64,000 nt of DNA from Planctomicrobium piriforme. Its GTDB lineage: Bacteria > Planctomycetota > Planctomycetia > Pirellulales > UBA1268. The stretch covers positions 1 to 64,000 of the forward strand of contig CAMBUD010000005.1 in assembly GCA_945871035.1 (NCBI GenBank). Reading direction: 5' to 3'. This document shows, piece by piece, positions 9,844 through 19,571 of the stretch; positions within the stretch are counted from its first letter, which is position 1; each line of letters opens with the position of its first letter. A program made the translations under genes and the position numbers. Below the pieces are notes generated by a model. The model was not told where the DNA came from. It did no database searches and worked only from the letters and a program-made list of their open reading frames with translations.

Positions 9844-11058
9844 TTATTCCGGCTCGGGTGGGCAGGGACCACTCGCCTCAGGATCGGGACAACCACTGTC
9901 GACAAAACGTGTTTTGTCATGGCGTGGTTGCTTGAGATGGATATGGGGGACGGTCGATTTTTCTGCGATGTAGGCACGGCTGGCCGGCTTGGGGTAGCTG
10001 AGGCCTGGGCTCTGCTGCACGTGGAGTTTGAGCTCGCGTGAGGGGGGCGGGATCTGCATCCTGGTGTGGTTGGTAATCGTGTGCTTGCGAAGACCAGCTG
10101 GCACTCCCAGCGGAATATGAGGCGGACCGGGGAGGCCAATGGGTGTGCCCGTGATCGGCATGCCGTACTCCGGGGCCGTCATCCCAGCCAGAAAGGCCGG
10201 TGGTAACTGGGCAGGATTACCGCCACATGGCATGCCTAACGGAGCAGCAAAGCCAAGCGGTGTTGCACCGTTTCCACTCCCAACAACAGTTCCGCCTGAG
10301 CCTTCGATCGCTGATTCAAGATCTTTATTGCCAATGCGAATGATGGCCAAGATCGCGCCGCGGCGATCAGCCTCGACGACGGGATCAACGCCTGGATCCA
10401 GCCGTGTGCTAACGAGTTCCTCCACACCGGCGACAGCCAATTCTTGATACTCGGCATCGGGAAGATAGACGACTTTGGTGACAAAGTTTCCAGTGGTTAC
10501 TTGATCGAGGTCTTCTTCTGTCAACCGAAAAGGGATCGCGTTGTGAGCAATGAAGGCATCTGTGCGTGGCGTGACAGGGCCAACTTCAAGCGTTGGATAG
10601 AGTTCTTCCCCTTCATGGTTGGGAATGTCTGTGAGTTTGAGACGGTAGATAGCTCCCTGCGGAAAGTCGTAGCGACCGGGTGTGACCAGCGGCGATGAAT
10701 CAAAACCGCCTGCTGTTGAAATATCCCATCGCACCTGCATGCCGTCGGGGCCGAGGAAACCAATCTGAGAGGTGGGGGGCAGGGGGATCATCGGTTGGCC
10801 CTCTCCATCGATGCCAACGCCAGCAGCGCTCATTGCTGCCTCGTAGGAAGCGGGCATGATCACGCCGGGACCGGGTCCTTCAACACCTGGTCCAGGATGC
10901 TGGAGCATCGTCGACGGTGGCAGCACGTTGGTGTGGGGAGTGGCGATCGGGCTCATCTGTGCTAGCCCTGTAAACGGAGAATTTGCCGGAATGTGGCAAC
11001 CGACAAGAGTCGCGGCCAAAAAAAGTCCTAGAAAACCGGGCAGATTTCGCGTCAGCAT
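9844..11058 (-). CDS. Lipoprotein with conserved planctomycete-type domain
   Basis: ATG 11058 preceded by GGAGGTGAT. Lipobox MLTRNLPGFLGLFLAATLVGC. GAIYRLKLTDI...EGEELYPTLEV...VTKVVYLPDA...LAIIRIGNKD matches the adjacent paralogue. Confidence 0.7.
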   Translation of the reverse strand: MLTRNLPGFLGLFLAATLVGCHIPANSPFTGLAQMSPIATPHTNVLPPSTMLQHPGPGVEGPGPGVIMPASYEAAMSAAGVGIDGEGQPMIPLPPTSQIGFLGPDGMQVRWDISTAGGFDSSPLVTPGRYDFPQGAIYRLKLTDIPNHEGEELYPTLEVGPVTPRTDAFIAHNAIPFRLTEEDLDQVTTGNFVTKVVYLPDAEYQELAVAGVEELVSTRLDPGVDPVVEADRRGAILAIIRIGNKDLESAIEGSGGTVVGSGNGATPLGFAAPLGMPCGGNPAQLPPAFLAGMTAPEYGMPITGTPIGLPGPPHIPLGVPAGLRKHTITNHTRMQIPPPSRELKLHVQQSPGLSYPKPASRAYIAEKSTVPHIHLKQPRHDKTRFVDSGCPDPEASGPCPPEPE

Positions 11059-11266
11059 CGCATCACCTCCAAGCCTTACGCATTCAAAATGGTTCGAAAA
11101 AACTGGTTCGTTTCCGACATGGGCCGGCAGTCTTCGATTCCGTACACTCAGCCGAACGGGCAAGTAGCCAGCGGTTCAAAAACCGTAAGCGATCAAGCCG
11201 CTACAGGTTCTTCGACGCAGCACCGCCTGTTTCTTTGGAAAAATCCTCACACTCGACCCAATCGTT

Positions 11267-12352
11267 ATGCTTGCAGACTTCCTCAAACCTCCCGACTTAC
11301 CAAGCCGCCGCTGGACAGGCTTTTTTTTCGTCGGACTGCTGGTTTTGACAGTGGGTATTGCGTGTTCAGTTAAGGCTGGCGCCCAAGGGAATCACTCGGA
11401 AAGTATTTACCGGCCACAGTCCGATCCGTTGCCGCCGGCAGCAGACACCTTCAACGCGTTGCAATCCAAATCAGTGGGGCCTCCCGAAACTGCTCCACTC
11501 ATAGCCAGTCCGGTGGAGCAGAACACTCGAGAGCCTGAGAACTCGGTGGAGCAGGGGGGGAAGGCTGAGCGCATCGTGGCAGCCGCTTTGGCCTCTCTCG
11601 CAAGAGCCGATTCCATCACAGCCCGCGTTCGCCAACGGGTGCGAGTTGGAGACCGAGTGCTTGTCGGAGCAGGGCGATATGTGCAGTCTGGCTTGGGTCA
11701 GGATCAGCGGTTTCGATTTGAAACGACGATGAAGTCTGATACAGAAGAGTTTGAGTTGCTTGAGGTCTGCGACAGTCTCTTTTTTTGGACGTATCGAAGA
11801 GTCGGCAACCTTCCTCCAGAGTTGGAACGAATTGATGTGCGTCGCACACAGGAACGCTTAGAGAAATTGGGGGTCGTTGATCGCCATGCCGTGTCTGCTT
11901 ATCTGGGTGGCATTCAACGACCCCAGGCACTGCTGCGTGAGTGGTTTCGATTCATCTCAGTTGAATCAGCGGCCATAGACGATGTGGCTGTTTGGAGCAT
12001 AGAGGGGCGCTGGAACACGGAAAAACTGGCGGGAATCCTGCCCGTGCAGGCCGAACTTATCCGCAGTCCGACTGGTATGACTGCGGCGCAACTACCCGCT
12101 GGCATGCCTTGGAGCGTACGATTCTCGATTAGTAAGCGTGAGCTTTTTCCTTTGCGAATCGAATGGCTGGCAATCCCAGGCAAACGACCAGTTGCCGAAG
12201 GGTTTCCGGAACCGATCGCCGTGCTCGAGTTCTACGACGTGCACATTGATGATCCAGTGGATGCGTCGGCATTTGTCTACAAGCCTGCCACCGAGGGACT
12301 CGTAGACCTCACCGACACGTTCGTCAGCCAGTTGGGGCGACTGCGTCCTTAA
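11267..12352 (+). CDS. Secreted DUF1571/LolA-like protein
   Basis: N-terminal hydrophobic segment, then ARADSITARVRQRVRVGDRVLVGAGRYVQSG...RFRFETTM...FFWTYR, which resembles LolA-like folds. Divergent from the lipoprotein cluster. Confidence 0.55.
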   Translation: MLADFLKPPDLPSRRWTGFFFVGLLVLTVGIACSVKAGAQGNHSESIYRPQSDPLPPAADTFNALQSKSVGPPETAPLIASPVEQNTREPENSVEQGGKAERIVAAALASLARADSITARVRQRVRVGDRVLVGAGRYVQSGLGQDQRFRFETTMKSDTEEFELLEVCDSLFFWTYRRVGNLPPELERIDVRRTQERLEKLGVVDRHAVSAYLGGIQRPQALLREWFRFISVESAAIDDVAVWSIEGRWNTEKLAGILPVQAELIRSPTGMTAAQLPAGMPWSVRFSISKRELFPLRIEWLAIPGKRPVAEGFPEPIAVLEFYDVHIDDPVDASAFVYKPATEGLVDLTDTFVSQLGRLRP

Positions 12353-12406
12353 CGAAGTGGTCTTGCTTGTCCGCCTGAGTCTCAATGTGCTGTGCTGGCA
12401 ATGGAA

Positions 12407-13486
12407 CTAAGACTGCACGACTGGCCAACCGGCCTCGACCAAACGCACAGCCACATCGATTGCCGAAAGCATGCTGGTCGGATCGGCTGCGCCGGTGCCA
12501 ACGATGTCGAAAGCCGTTCCGTGAGCAACGCTTGTGCGCACCAGCGGCAGGCCGAGCGTGATATTCACGGCCCGGTGCATGCCCAAAAGCTTGATGGGGA
12601 TGTGTCCTTGGTCATGGTACAACGCGACGACTCCGTCAAAATTGCCGCGGCTGGCCCGTAAGAATAGCGTATCGGCGGGCAGGGGACCGCTGACTTCGAT
12701 GCCCGCCTCTGCCAGACGCACCACCGCTGGGCGAATGATCCGCGATTCTTCGTCACCAAAAAGTCCCGCTTCACCGGCATGTGGATTGAGTGCTGCCACT
12801 GCAATGCGCGGCGTTCGTCCGAGAATTGCTGCGAGGAGTGCGTTGAGCCTCAGGCCAGCCTGCACGATACCCTCCGTTGAAAGATGCGCCAGCGCATCGG
12901 CTAATGATTCATGCAGAGTCGCGTGCACAACTCCCAGGCCAGCCGGTTGATCTCCAGCATTCGACGCATCTTGTAGCGGTAGCCAGAGCATCATTGAGGC
13001 CGAACTGTCCGGCAGGCCACAGGCACGTGCCAGCAATTCCGTGTGCCCCGGTGCCGTGTAGCCAGCTGCTCGCAACGCCTCCTTGTGAAGCGGGCCGGTG
13101 ACGATCGCCTGAGCCAAGCCGCGACGGACAATCGAAAAGGCAGTTTGCACAGCGACCGCCGCACATCTGCCACCAGCAGCACTGGCCACGCCTGGTGATG
13201 GATGCACATCTTGATCGAATTGCGTTTGTGGTGGCTGAATCACAAGCAGTGTGTCGGGAGACGAGTGGCGGTCGTCGTTGGCTTGAATAATCGTGACGGC
13301 CAGAGGGACCGGAAGACGGCTGCCGGCGAGCGCGATGGCCACGGTGTTGCTGTCAGCCACAACTCGCAACCGGGCACGGGCGTGAACAGATGGAGTGGCC
13401 CACGCTGCCAGAACGATCTCGGGGCCGATGCCGACAGGATCGCCACAAGTCAGCAAAAGGGTGGACTGGGGGCTCAGGATTGGCAT
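12407..13486 (-). CDS. pdxA: 4-hydroxythreonine-4-phosphate dehydrogenase
   Basis: LLTCGDPVGIGPEIVL, TGPLHKEAL, GHTELLA, ALNPHAGEAGLFGDEE, YHDQGHIPIKLL. Start at ATG 13486. Confidence 0.95.
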   Translation of the reverse strand: MPILSPQSTLLLTCGDPVGIGPEIVLAAWATPSVHARARLRVVADSNTVAIALAGSRLPVPLAVTIIQANDDRHSSPDTLLVIQPPQTQFDQDVHPSPGVASAAGGRCAAVAVQTAFSIVRRGLAQAIVTGPLHKEALRAAGYTAPGHTELLARACGLPDSSASMMLWLPLQDASNAGDQPAGLGVVHATLHESLADALAHLSTEGIVQAGLRLNALLAAILGRTPRIAVAALNPHAGEAGLFGDEESRIIRPAVVRLAEAGIEVSGPLPADTLFLRASRGNFDGVVALYHDQGHIPIKLLGMHRAVNITLGLPLVRTSVAHGTAFDIVGTGAADPTSMLSAIDVAVRLVEAGWPVVQS

Positions 13487-13634
13487 AAAGGCCACTCTTC
13501 CATCGTTCGTGAAAAACGGTCTGCTGACAGCTCGTTTGGTTAGCCTATAACAAGTTGACTGCGGCACTGCTATCCATTGAGAGACATGCCTGGTTTACCC
13601 CTTTTTTTATTTTCCTATTCTCCACGCCAAAAGG

Positions 13635-14204
13635 ATGCTGCGCATTATGGAAAGTGTTTTTTTTCGCGTGGCACTTTTTTCAGTCATGCTGCTGGTGGCC
13701 ACCGCCGGGCTCGGCCTTTGGCTCGGAGATTTGCACGGTCAACTCGACCCCCATGTGCTCCGCTGGGGCACAGTGCATCGGTTGTCCGGCGTGCTCTCGG
13801 CGCTGGTGGTTGTATTGGTTAACAGCATGTCAGTCACCTACTTTATCGGCACCGGTCGCTGGTGTCGCGAAGTGGTTGAGACCTATGCGCTCGATGCCTC
13901 GTACGTTGAACGCAGCCAACAGCTTAAGCGATCTACTTTTCCGTTTGCGATCCTCGGCATCTTTGGCGTGGTGTTCATCGTGGCTCTGGGTGGCGCTGCC
14001 GATCCGGCAACGGGTCGTCCTGGTACGCAGGACTGGGTCACACCGCATCTGATCGGCAGCCTTCTCATTGTGGCAGGCATCGCGTGGTGCTTTCAGTCAC
14101 AACTGCCGAATATCCGTCGCCAGCATGTTCTGATCGAAGACATCATGAGCGACGTACGAACTGCAAGGCTTGGTCGAGGATTAGAAATTGAAAACTCTGC
14201 GTAA
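13635..14204 (+). CDS. Conserved hypothetical membrane protein (four or more TM helices)
   Basis: Long ATG ORF with hydrophobic segments VALFSVMLLVATAGLGLWL, LSGVLSALVVVLVNS, FAILGIFGVVFIVALGG and LIGSLLIVAGIAW. Confidence 0.6.
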   Translation: MLRIMESVFFRVALFSVMLLVATAGLGLWLGDLHGQLDPHVLRWGTVHRLSGVLSALVVVLVNSMSVTYFIGTGRWCREVVETYALDASYVERSQQLKRSTFPFAILGIFGVVFIVALGGAADPATGRPGTQDWVTPHLIGSLLIVAGIAWCFQSQLPNIRRQHVLIEDIMSDVRTARLGRGLEIENSA

Positions 14205-14298
14205 AGAACGTTTCGTGTCTCCTGAGCCGGCACGAACGATACCCGTCACGCGCACATCGATCTTTCTCATCACGAATCGAGTATTGGAGCGGAGAGTT

Positions 14299-15303
14299 CT
14301 AGCGCGGATTATTTTGCAGCTGATTGTGTTCGTGTCGATCGTGCCGCTGGGAATCGTCTGCCGATTGCTTGGCCCCATGTGCCCCATGTGCGCTATGGGC
14401 ATGCGATGAACGTTCCATCACAGAAACGCCCCAGGCAATAGCCAATCCCAGTGCGAGCGATGCTGTCAGGAGGATGCGATCATGGCTGTGAAACTCAACC
14501 TCTGGGAGGAGATCAGCCGCAGCAATGCATAGAAAGGCGCCTGCAGCCATCGCCATTGCAGCACCTAGGATCGCGCCTTGGTTATCACCAAAAAGCCGCA
14601 AGCTAATAAAGAATGTGATAGCACCGACTGGGACAACACAGGCATACAGCGCGTTGACAATGAACCGCAGGCGGGTCGATGCTTCGGATTTTATCATCAG
14701 CGTGGCGATGATTCCTGAATCAAATGGCTTATGGAGAACAACAGCCAGAAATGTGGCAAAACCGGCCAGCAAGCCAACGCCGTGTTCGCTGTCGGCATCT
14801 ACCGAAGCAGCCAACGCCGCACCATCGGCAAGGCTATGGAGCGCCAGGCCGGCAAAGGCACCGCACCACGCCCACGGTGCTTGTGTTGCCTGCGAGGACG
14901 GTTGCGAATGCGTGGGCATTGGATGATCGTCGTGAACGGGTTCTTCGTGATGGTGCTGGCAGCTATGGGCCAGTTGCTTGCTGTCAATGGAATGGTGCGA
15001 GTGGGCATGGAAAGCACGTTCCAACAGGAACATGACGAAAAAGCCTGACAGCACCCAAATCATCGTGGTGTCAATATCCCGATCAAACTCAAGATAGGCA
15101 TGAGGTAGTAGGTGGAGCATGCCGACACCGAGCATGATGCCACCGGTAAAAGACAGGAGCACCTGCATCTGTCGGTGCCCCAGCGAGAGAAATGCGATCG
15201 ACGAGCCGCCGGCGAAAGCCGCGGCTGCAATGAGCGCAAGGTAAACCGTTAGGCTGATGGTCGCCAAAGAATTGGTGAAAACCATGGCCAGAAGTGTGTG
15301 CAT
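14299..15303 (-). CDS. ZIP family metal transporter with histidine-rich loop and tail
   Basis: LHSLADGAALAAS, VVLHKPFDSGIIATLMI, HAHSHHSIDSKQLAHSCQHHHEE loop. Start moved to ATG 15303. Confidence 0.85.
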   Translation of the reverse strand: MHTLLAMVFTNSLATISLTVYLALIAAAAFAGGSSIAFLSLGHRQMQVLLSFTGGIMLGVGMLHLLPHAYLEFDRDIDTTMIWVLSGFFVMFLLERAFHAHSHHSIDSKQLAHSCQHHHEEPVHDDHPMPTHSQPSSQATQAPWAWCGAFAGLALHSLADGAALAASVDADSEHGVGLLAGFATFLAVVLHKPFDSGIIATLMIKSEASTRLRFIVNALYACVVPVGAITFFISLRLFGDNQGAILGAAMAMAAGAFLCIAAADLLPEVEFHSHDRILLTASLALGLAIAWGVSVMERSSHAHSAHGAHGAKQSADDSQRHDRHEHNQLQNNPR

Positions 15304-15400
15304 GAGTAGACCGCTGGTGAAGAGGCAACGCCCTATGATCGTGCGAACGTGCGTCGGCGGCAAGGGCTGCCGTGAATGGGGCTACTGCCACAGCAGCGGG

Positions 15401-16126
15401 CTAGCGCCTATAGGCCCAAGGAGCGGGCGTCGTCTGCATGGATCGTGATGCCTGTTCCATCTGCTGCCGCACAACCGCCATGCGTTCATTCCAGGCAGCA
15501 TCGCCGGCAGCTATTGCACCGAGAAGAATAAAAAGACCGTATGTCAAAAGATTTGGCCACAGCTTTGGTCCATGAAATTTCATCGCAGTACCAAACGATT
15601 TTTTAAATTTTGGGCCAAACATTCCCATCTGCACGCTCCAGATTTCATCCAGCACTAAATGCGTCAGGAAACCGAGCACAACAGCGCTGGAGATAAAATA
15701 ACGTCGTAGCGGATCATCGGCACCGAAGGCTAGAAATGTGATCTGCCCGGCAATCGCCATTGCTGGAAAGCTGTGGAACATGCCGCGATGAATGGCGTAA
15801 TGCTTCAGAATCCACGACACACCAAACCGGATTGCTAAATAGATTGCTGCTCCAATCAGAATCATCGCCTCTAAAGGGAGGCCGATCTGATTGAAACGAT
15901 GGATCATCACCATCGGCACTACGGCGGCGGCAAATGCGACACTTTCGCGCATGGGAATGCCTGGACCGCTATCCAGATCGGGCATCATGCCGGCGACTGC
16001 ACACATGCCACCAGCCAACGCGCATGTCATTGGCGGCATGCCTCCAATGAACCATGCCGCGGTGCCGTAGCCGGCGCCTATGATCGATGAGCCTGTGATG
16101 TGCACACGAAAACCGGGCACTGCCAA
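15401..16126 (-). CDS. Membrane-bound metal-dependent hydrolase, YdjM/DUF457-like
   Basis: GMMPDLDSGPG...RGMFHSFPAM...FLTHLVLDEIWS metal-ligand and TM pattern. Start codon uncertain (TTG at 16126, GTG at 16120). Confidence 0.7.
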   Translation of the reverse strand: MAVPGFRVHITGSSIIGAGYGTAAWFIGGMPPMTCALAGGMCAVAGMMPDLDSGPGIPMRESVAFAAAVVPMVMIHRFNQIGLPLEAMILIGAAIYLAIRFGVSWILKHYAIHRGMFHSFPAMAIAGQITFLAFGADDPLRRYFISSAVVLGFLTHLVLDEIWSVQMGMFGPKFKKSFGTAMKFHGPKLWPNLLTYGLFILLGAIAAGDAAWNERMAVVRQQMEQASRSMQTTPAPWAYRR

Positions 16127-16580
16127 TCCCCCTTAAAAATTGCCGTTCGTCTTATGAGTGCATTCCTGCAATGCGCCGCGCATGCCCACGCGATTACCTC
16201 TACCAACCGCGCAGCCAATCGATTTGCGCAAACACCGATCCCGTTCTTTCTCACTCATGTGTCGGCAGATTGGCAGACACAACACCAACGAAGACGCACC
16301 ACCTCCCCCTGCACTGCAGGAACGTAAAGGTTACGCCCTCGGGAATAAAACTCCTGATCGGGAAATAATGGGCAGAACAGGCAAAGCAATGCAGGTAGGC
16401 GGTTTAGTAAAAATGGGCCAACGGGGAGGGCGGAGCGGTGTGGCTGGTTCGTTTGATCGATGCTGGCTGCTCTCTGTTTGCAGCAACTTCTACGGTTGAT
16501 TGCTCTTCGTTTAAGGCTTTCAGCTTTCTACACTGCGGCCGCTTTGAACAACGGTTGGCAACCAGATCTCATTTGTTTCC

Positions 16581-17462
16581 GTGGAGGTGCACGTGTCTGT
16601 TGAAGGCTACGATCTTGTGATGATTGGAATCCTAGCAGTGGCCTCTGTGCTTGGTTACTTCAAAGGCATGGTCTGGCAACTGGCATGGATTGCCGGGATC
16701 TTCGCTAGTTCATTCGTAGCGTTTCGCTACGGCACACCCCTCGCCTCCTTCTTTGGCCAGCAGGCACCTTGGAATCGATTGGCTGCGATGCTGGCTCTGT
16801 ATGCCGCCACATCGATTGCAGTCTGGCTCATTTTTCGGGTGATCTCGGGTGCTATTAACGCCGTCCACCTGTCTGCTTTTGACCATCAAATGGGTCTGCT
16901 GTTGGGAATGGCAAAAGGGGTACTGCTGTGCGTTGTGGTGACATTCTTCGCCGTGACGCTCGCGCCTGCTTATCGCGAGCAAATTGTCGCGAGCCAAAGC
17001 GGCCGCTTGGTCGCCGAACTCATTGTCCGCGCAGACGTCTACCTGCCAAAAGACGTTCACGAAACCGTTGATCCATTCGTAAAACAGTTTGAGTCAGAAT
17101 TGCAAAAGCCGATCGGGGCGCCGGGAGCTTCCGCCGCTCAACAGCCAAACCTAGCTGGTGGACAGTCACCGCTGCGCACCATGTGGGAGGGAGTGTCCTC
17201 AGCAGCGGCCTGGGCCGGAACGGAGCAGGGGGGACAACAGGTCGGCACCCAACAGGCCGGCACTCAACAGGCCGGTGGTGCCCTACCGGTCGGATCGTCT
17301 TGGTTTGTGCCTCGCGCCAGCCAGCCCGCCGCGCAGCCAGCGACGAGCCCACCCGTTCAACCACCAACTGCCGCTCGATCCACCGGCAGCGCATTCTCCC
17401 AGCCAGCAGCTCCTCCGCAGCCGTTTCCCGTTGGCGCTCAAACTCCACTGCCGTTGCGTTAG
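16581..17462 (+). CDS. CvpA family protein with Pro/Gln/Ala-rich C-terminal tail
   Basis: DLVMIGILAVASVLGYFKGMVWQLAWIAGIFASSFVAFRYG is CvpA-like. GTG start with nearby purine-rich sequence. Confidence 0.75.
   Translation: MEVHVSVEGYDLVMIGILAVASVLGYFKGMVWQLAWIAGIFASSFVAFRYGTPLASFFGQQAPWNRLAAMLALYAATSIAVWLIFRVISGAINAVHLSAFDHQMGLLLGMAKGVLLCVVVTFFAVTLAPAYREQIVASQSGRLVAELIVRADVYLPKDVHETVDPFVKQFESELQKPIGAPGASAAQQPNLAGGQSPLRTMWEGVSSAAAWAGTEQGGQQVGTQQAGTQQAGGALPVGSSWFVPRASQPAAQPATSPPVQPPTAARSTGSAFSQPAAPPQPFPVGAQTPLPLR
17235..17279. repeat. Three 15-bp tandem units inside the cvpA-like tail
   Basis: caacaggtcggcacc / caacaggccggcact / caacaggccggtggt, encoding a QQ(V/A)GT repeat. Confidence 0.9.
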
Positions 17463-17584
17463 TCAGAGCCGAGGAATGCAGCCACAAAACGAACGCGGGG
17501 CTAGCGACGAAGCTTCAAAACTCACCCAACTCAAAACCGGACATAAGAGACATTATCGGACGTTGGGAGGAGAGTTGCGGAGAG

Positions 17585-17610
17585 TGCTTGAACGCTCTGC
17601 TTGAACGCTC
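17585..17610. repeat. Two 13-bp tandem units just downstream of the accA stop
   Basis: gcttgaacgctct repeated exactly twice. Confidence 0.9.
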
Positions 17611-17613
17611 TGT

Positions 17614-18588
17614 TTACGTGCCAACGGCTGCCGCCTCGATAAACACGCCAATCTTTCGAAACTTCTCGTAGCGTGCTGCCACGAGCGTGTTGGCCGGCAC
17701 ACTGACCAACTCCCGCAGCGTACGAACCAGAAATGTCTTGAGGCGGGTTGCCATTTGTCGTGGATCGCGATGAGCGCCGCCCGGCGGCTCCTCGATCACG
17801 GCGTCCACCACACCAAACTCTTTCAGATCCTGCGATCGCATTCGCAACGCCTTGGCGGCATCCGCCTTAAAATCAGCACTTTTCCAGAGGATCCCCGCGC
17901 AGCCTTCTGGGCTGATCACGCTGTAATAGGCGTGCTCGAGCATTGCTACCCGGTCCCCAACCCCGATCCCTAACGCTCCACCCGATCCGCCCTCACCAAT
18001 CACCACGCACACAATTGGCACTGGGAGTGTTGCCATCAAAAACATGCTCTCGGCAATCACCTGCGCCTGTCCGCGTTCCTCGGCTCCCACACCCGGATAG
18101 GCTCCTGGCGTGTCGATCAGGCAAATCACCGGCAACCCATATTTGGCGGCCATGCGCATTTTGCCCATCGATTTGCGATAGCCCTCAGGGTGAGCACACC
18201 CAAAATGACAGGCCTGTCGCTCTGTGAGCGTCTTCCCCTTTTGGTGGCCGACAACCAACACCTTGTGGTTATCGAGCTTGGCAAAGCCTGCGAGCATCGC
18301 TGCGTCATCGCCAAAAGCTTTGTCGCCGTGGAGCTCCACAAACTCATCGAAGACAAGCGAAAGATAGTCGCTCGTCTTGGGACGATCAGGATGCCGAGCG
18401 ACTTCAACGGTCTGCCAGGGATCAAGATTACCGAAAATCTTCTTCTGAGACTCGACGAGCTCTCGCTTCAAGCGTCGCAATTCCTCTTGCTGCTGTGCTC
18501 CCAATGGCGCACTTTCCAATGCAGCTATCCGATCTTCGACTTCATAGATCGGTTTTTCCAGTGGCAGTCGGTAGAGGCTGCGCGACAT
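17614..18588 (-). CDS. accA: Acetyl-CoA carboxylase carboxyltransferase subunit alpha
   Basis: YEVEDRIAALE, ARHPDRPKTSDYL, GHQKGKTLTER, IDTPGAYPGVGAEERGQ, GEGGSGGALGIGVGDRV, ISPEGCAGILWK. Confidence 0.97.
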   Translation of the reverse strand: MSRSLYRLPLEKPIYEVEDRIAALESAPLGAQQQEELRRLKRELVESQKKIFGNLDPWQTVEVARHPDRPKTSDYLSLVFDEFVELHGDKAFGDDAAMLAGFAKLDNHKVLVVGHQKGKTLTERQACHFGCAHPEGYRKSMGKMRMAAKYGLPVICLIDTPGAYPGVGAEERGQAQVIAESMFLMATLPVPIVCVVIGEGGSGGALGIGVGDRVAMLEHAYYSVISPEGCAGILWKSADFKADAAKALRMRSQDLKEFGVVDAVIEEPPGGAHRDPRQMATRLKTFLVRTLRELVSVPANTLVAARYEKFRKIGVFIEAAAVGT

Positions 18589-18691
18589 ACAAGCACCTTA
18601 CAAAAACTATTGGGGCCTATTGGGCAACCGGGATTCTCCGCGGCTGCAACAGCTTACGTCAATTCGAACTTATTATACTGCCAGCACCCAA

Positions 18692-19543
18692 TCACGTATC
18701 GGCAACAGCCCGTTCAAAAAAACGGATGGATCGTATCGTTTTCAGCACTTCCTTCATGGAGGCTGGTCGGTCAGCAGGTTTCTTGGCCAACATCTTTCGA
18801 ATGAGCTGCGAAACACTCGTCGTGGCATTGCGGTTGAGCTTATCGATGGATGGCGGTGTAGCCGAGATGTGCTTATTGAGCAGATCGTTTGCGTTGACGG
18901 CCGCGAACGGCGGCTTGCCGGCGAGCAATTCAAATACCACACATCCCAGCGAGTAAATATCGGCCCGGCCATCGACGGTTTGACCGCGGATTTGTTCCGG
19001 TGCCATATAACTCGGTGAACCCTGCACCGGCCCCTTGCCACCGAACAATCGACCCAGCAATCCCGGCAGGCGCGCAGCAATCGCCAAATCGATCAACTTC
19101 ACCTGGCCGTCAGAAGCCACCAACACATTGTCTGGCTTGATGTCGCGGTGCACCCATCCACGGGTATGCAAGTGATCAATCGCCAGTGAAAGTTCTGTGA
19201 TAATGCGTGGCACGAGTGGGCCAAGTGCGTCCACCCCGTCAACAATGAGCCGTTTTAAATTGGGGTGTGGAAAGAGTTCCATCACCAAGAGCGGCAGTCC
19301 GCCCTCTTCGCTCAAACGATCTATGCGAATGATCGTTGGGTGTTCGGCTGACTTCCCGACCCTTAACTCGTGCTCTAGGAGTTTTCGCTGGCCGGCATCC
19401 TGGGCCGACTCCGGTACAACCACTTTGATGGCCACGCGGCACCGAGAAGGATGCTCGATGGCCTCCCAAATCTGACAGTGACGCCCGACTCCCAACTGTT
19501 TGACGAGTTGGAAATTGCCTAGTTTTTCAGGAAGTTTTGTCAT
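18692..19543 (-). CDS. Serine/threonine protein kinase (kinase domain only)
   Basis: VAIKVV, HRDIKPDNVL, DLAIA, SPSYMAPEQIRG, DIYSLGCVVFELL. Start at ATG 19543. No TM segment seen. Confidence 0.93.
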   Translation of the reverse strand: MTKLPEKLGNFQLVKQLGVGRHCQIWEAIEHPSRCRVAIKVVVPESAQDAGQRKLLEHELRVGKSAEHPTIIRIDRLSEEGGLPLLVMELFPHPNLKRLIVDGVDALGPLVPRIITELSLAIDHLHTRGWVHRDIKPDNVLVASDGQVKLIDLAIAARLPGLLGRLFGGKGPVQGSPSYMAPEQIRGQTVDGRADIYSLGCVVFELLAGKPPFAAVNANDLLNKHISATPPSIDKLNRNATTSVSQLIRKMLAKKPADRPASMKEVLKTIRSIRFFERAVADT

Positions 19544-19571
19544 GGTTGTCAAGTTGTGCGCGTGGTTGGTA

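Noticed and set aside
16158-16499. Plus-strand ORFs in the cvpA upstream region
   Set aside because: Rich in rare patterns with no domain features; overlapping alternative frames are equally open.
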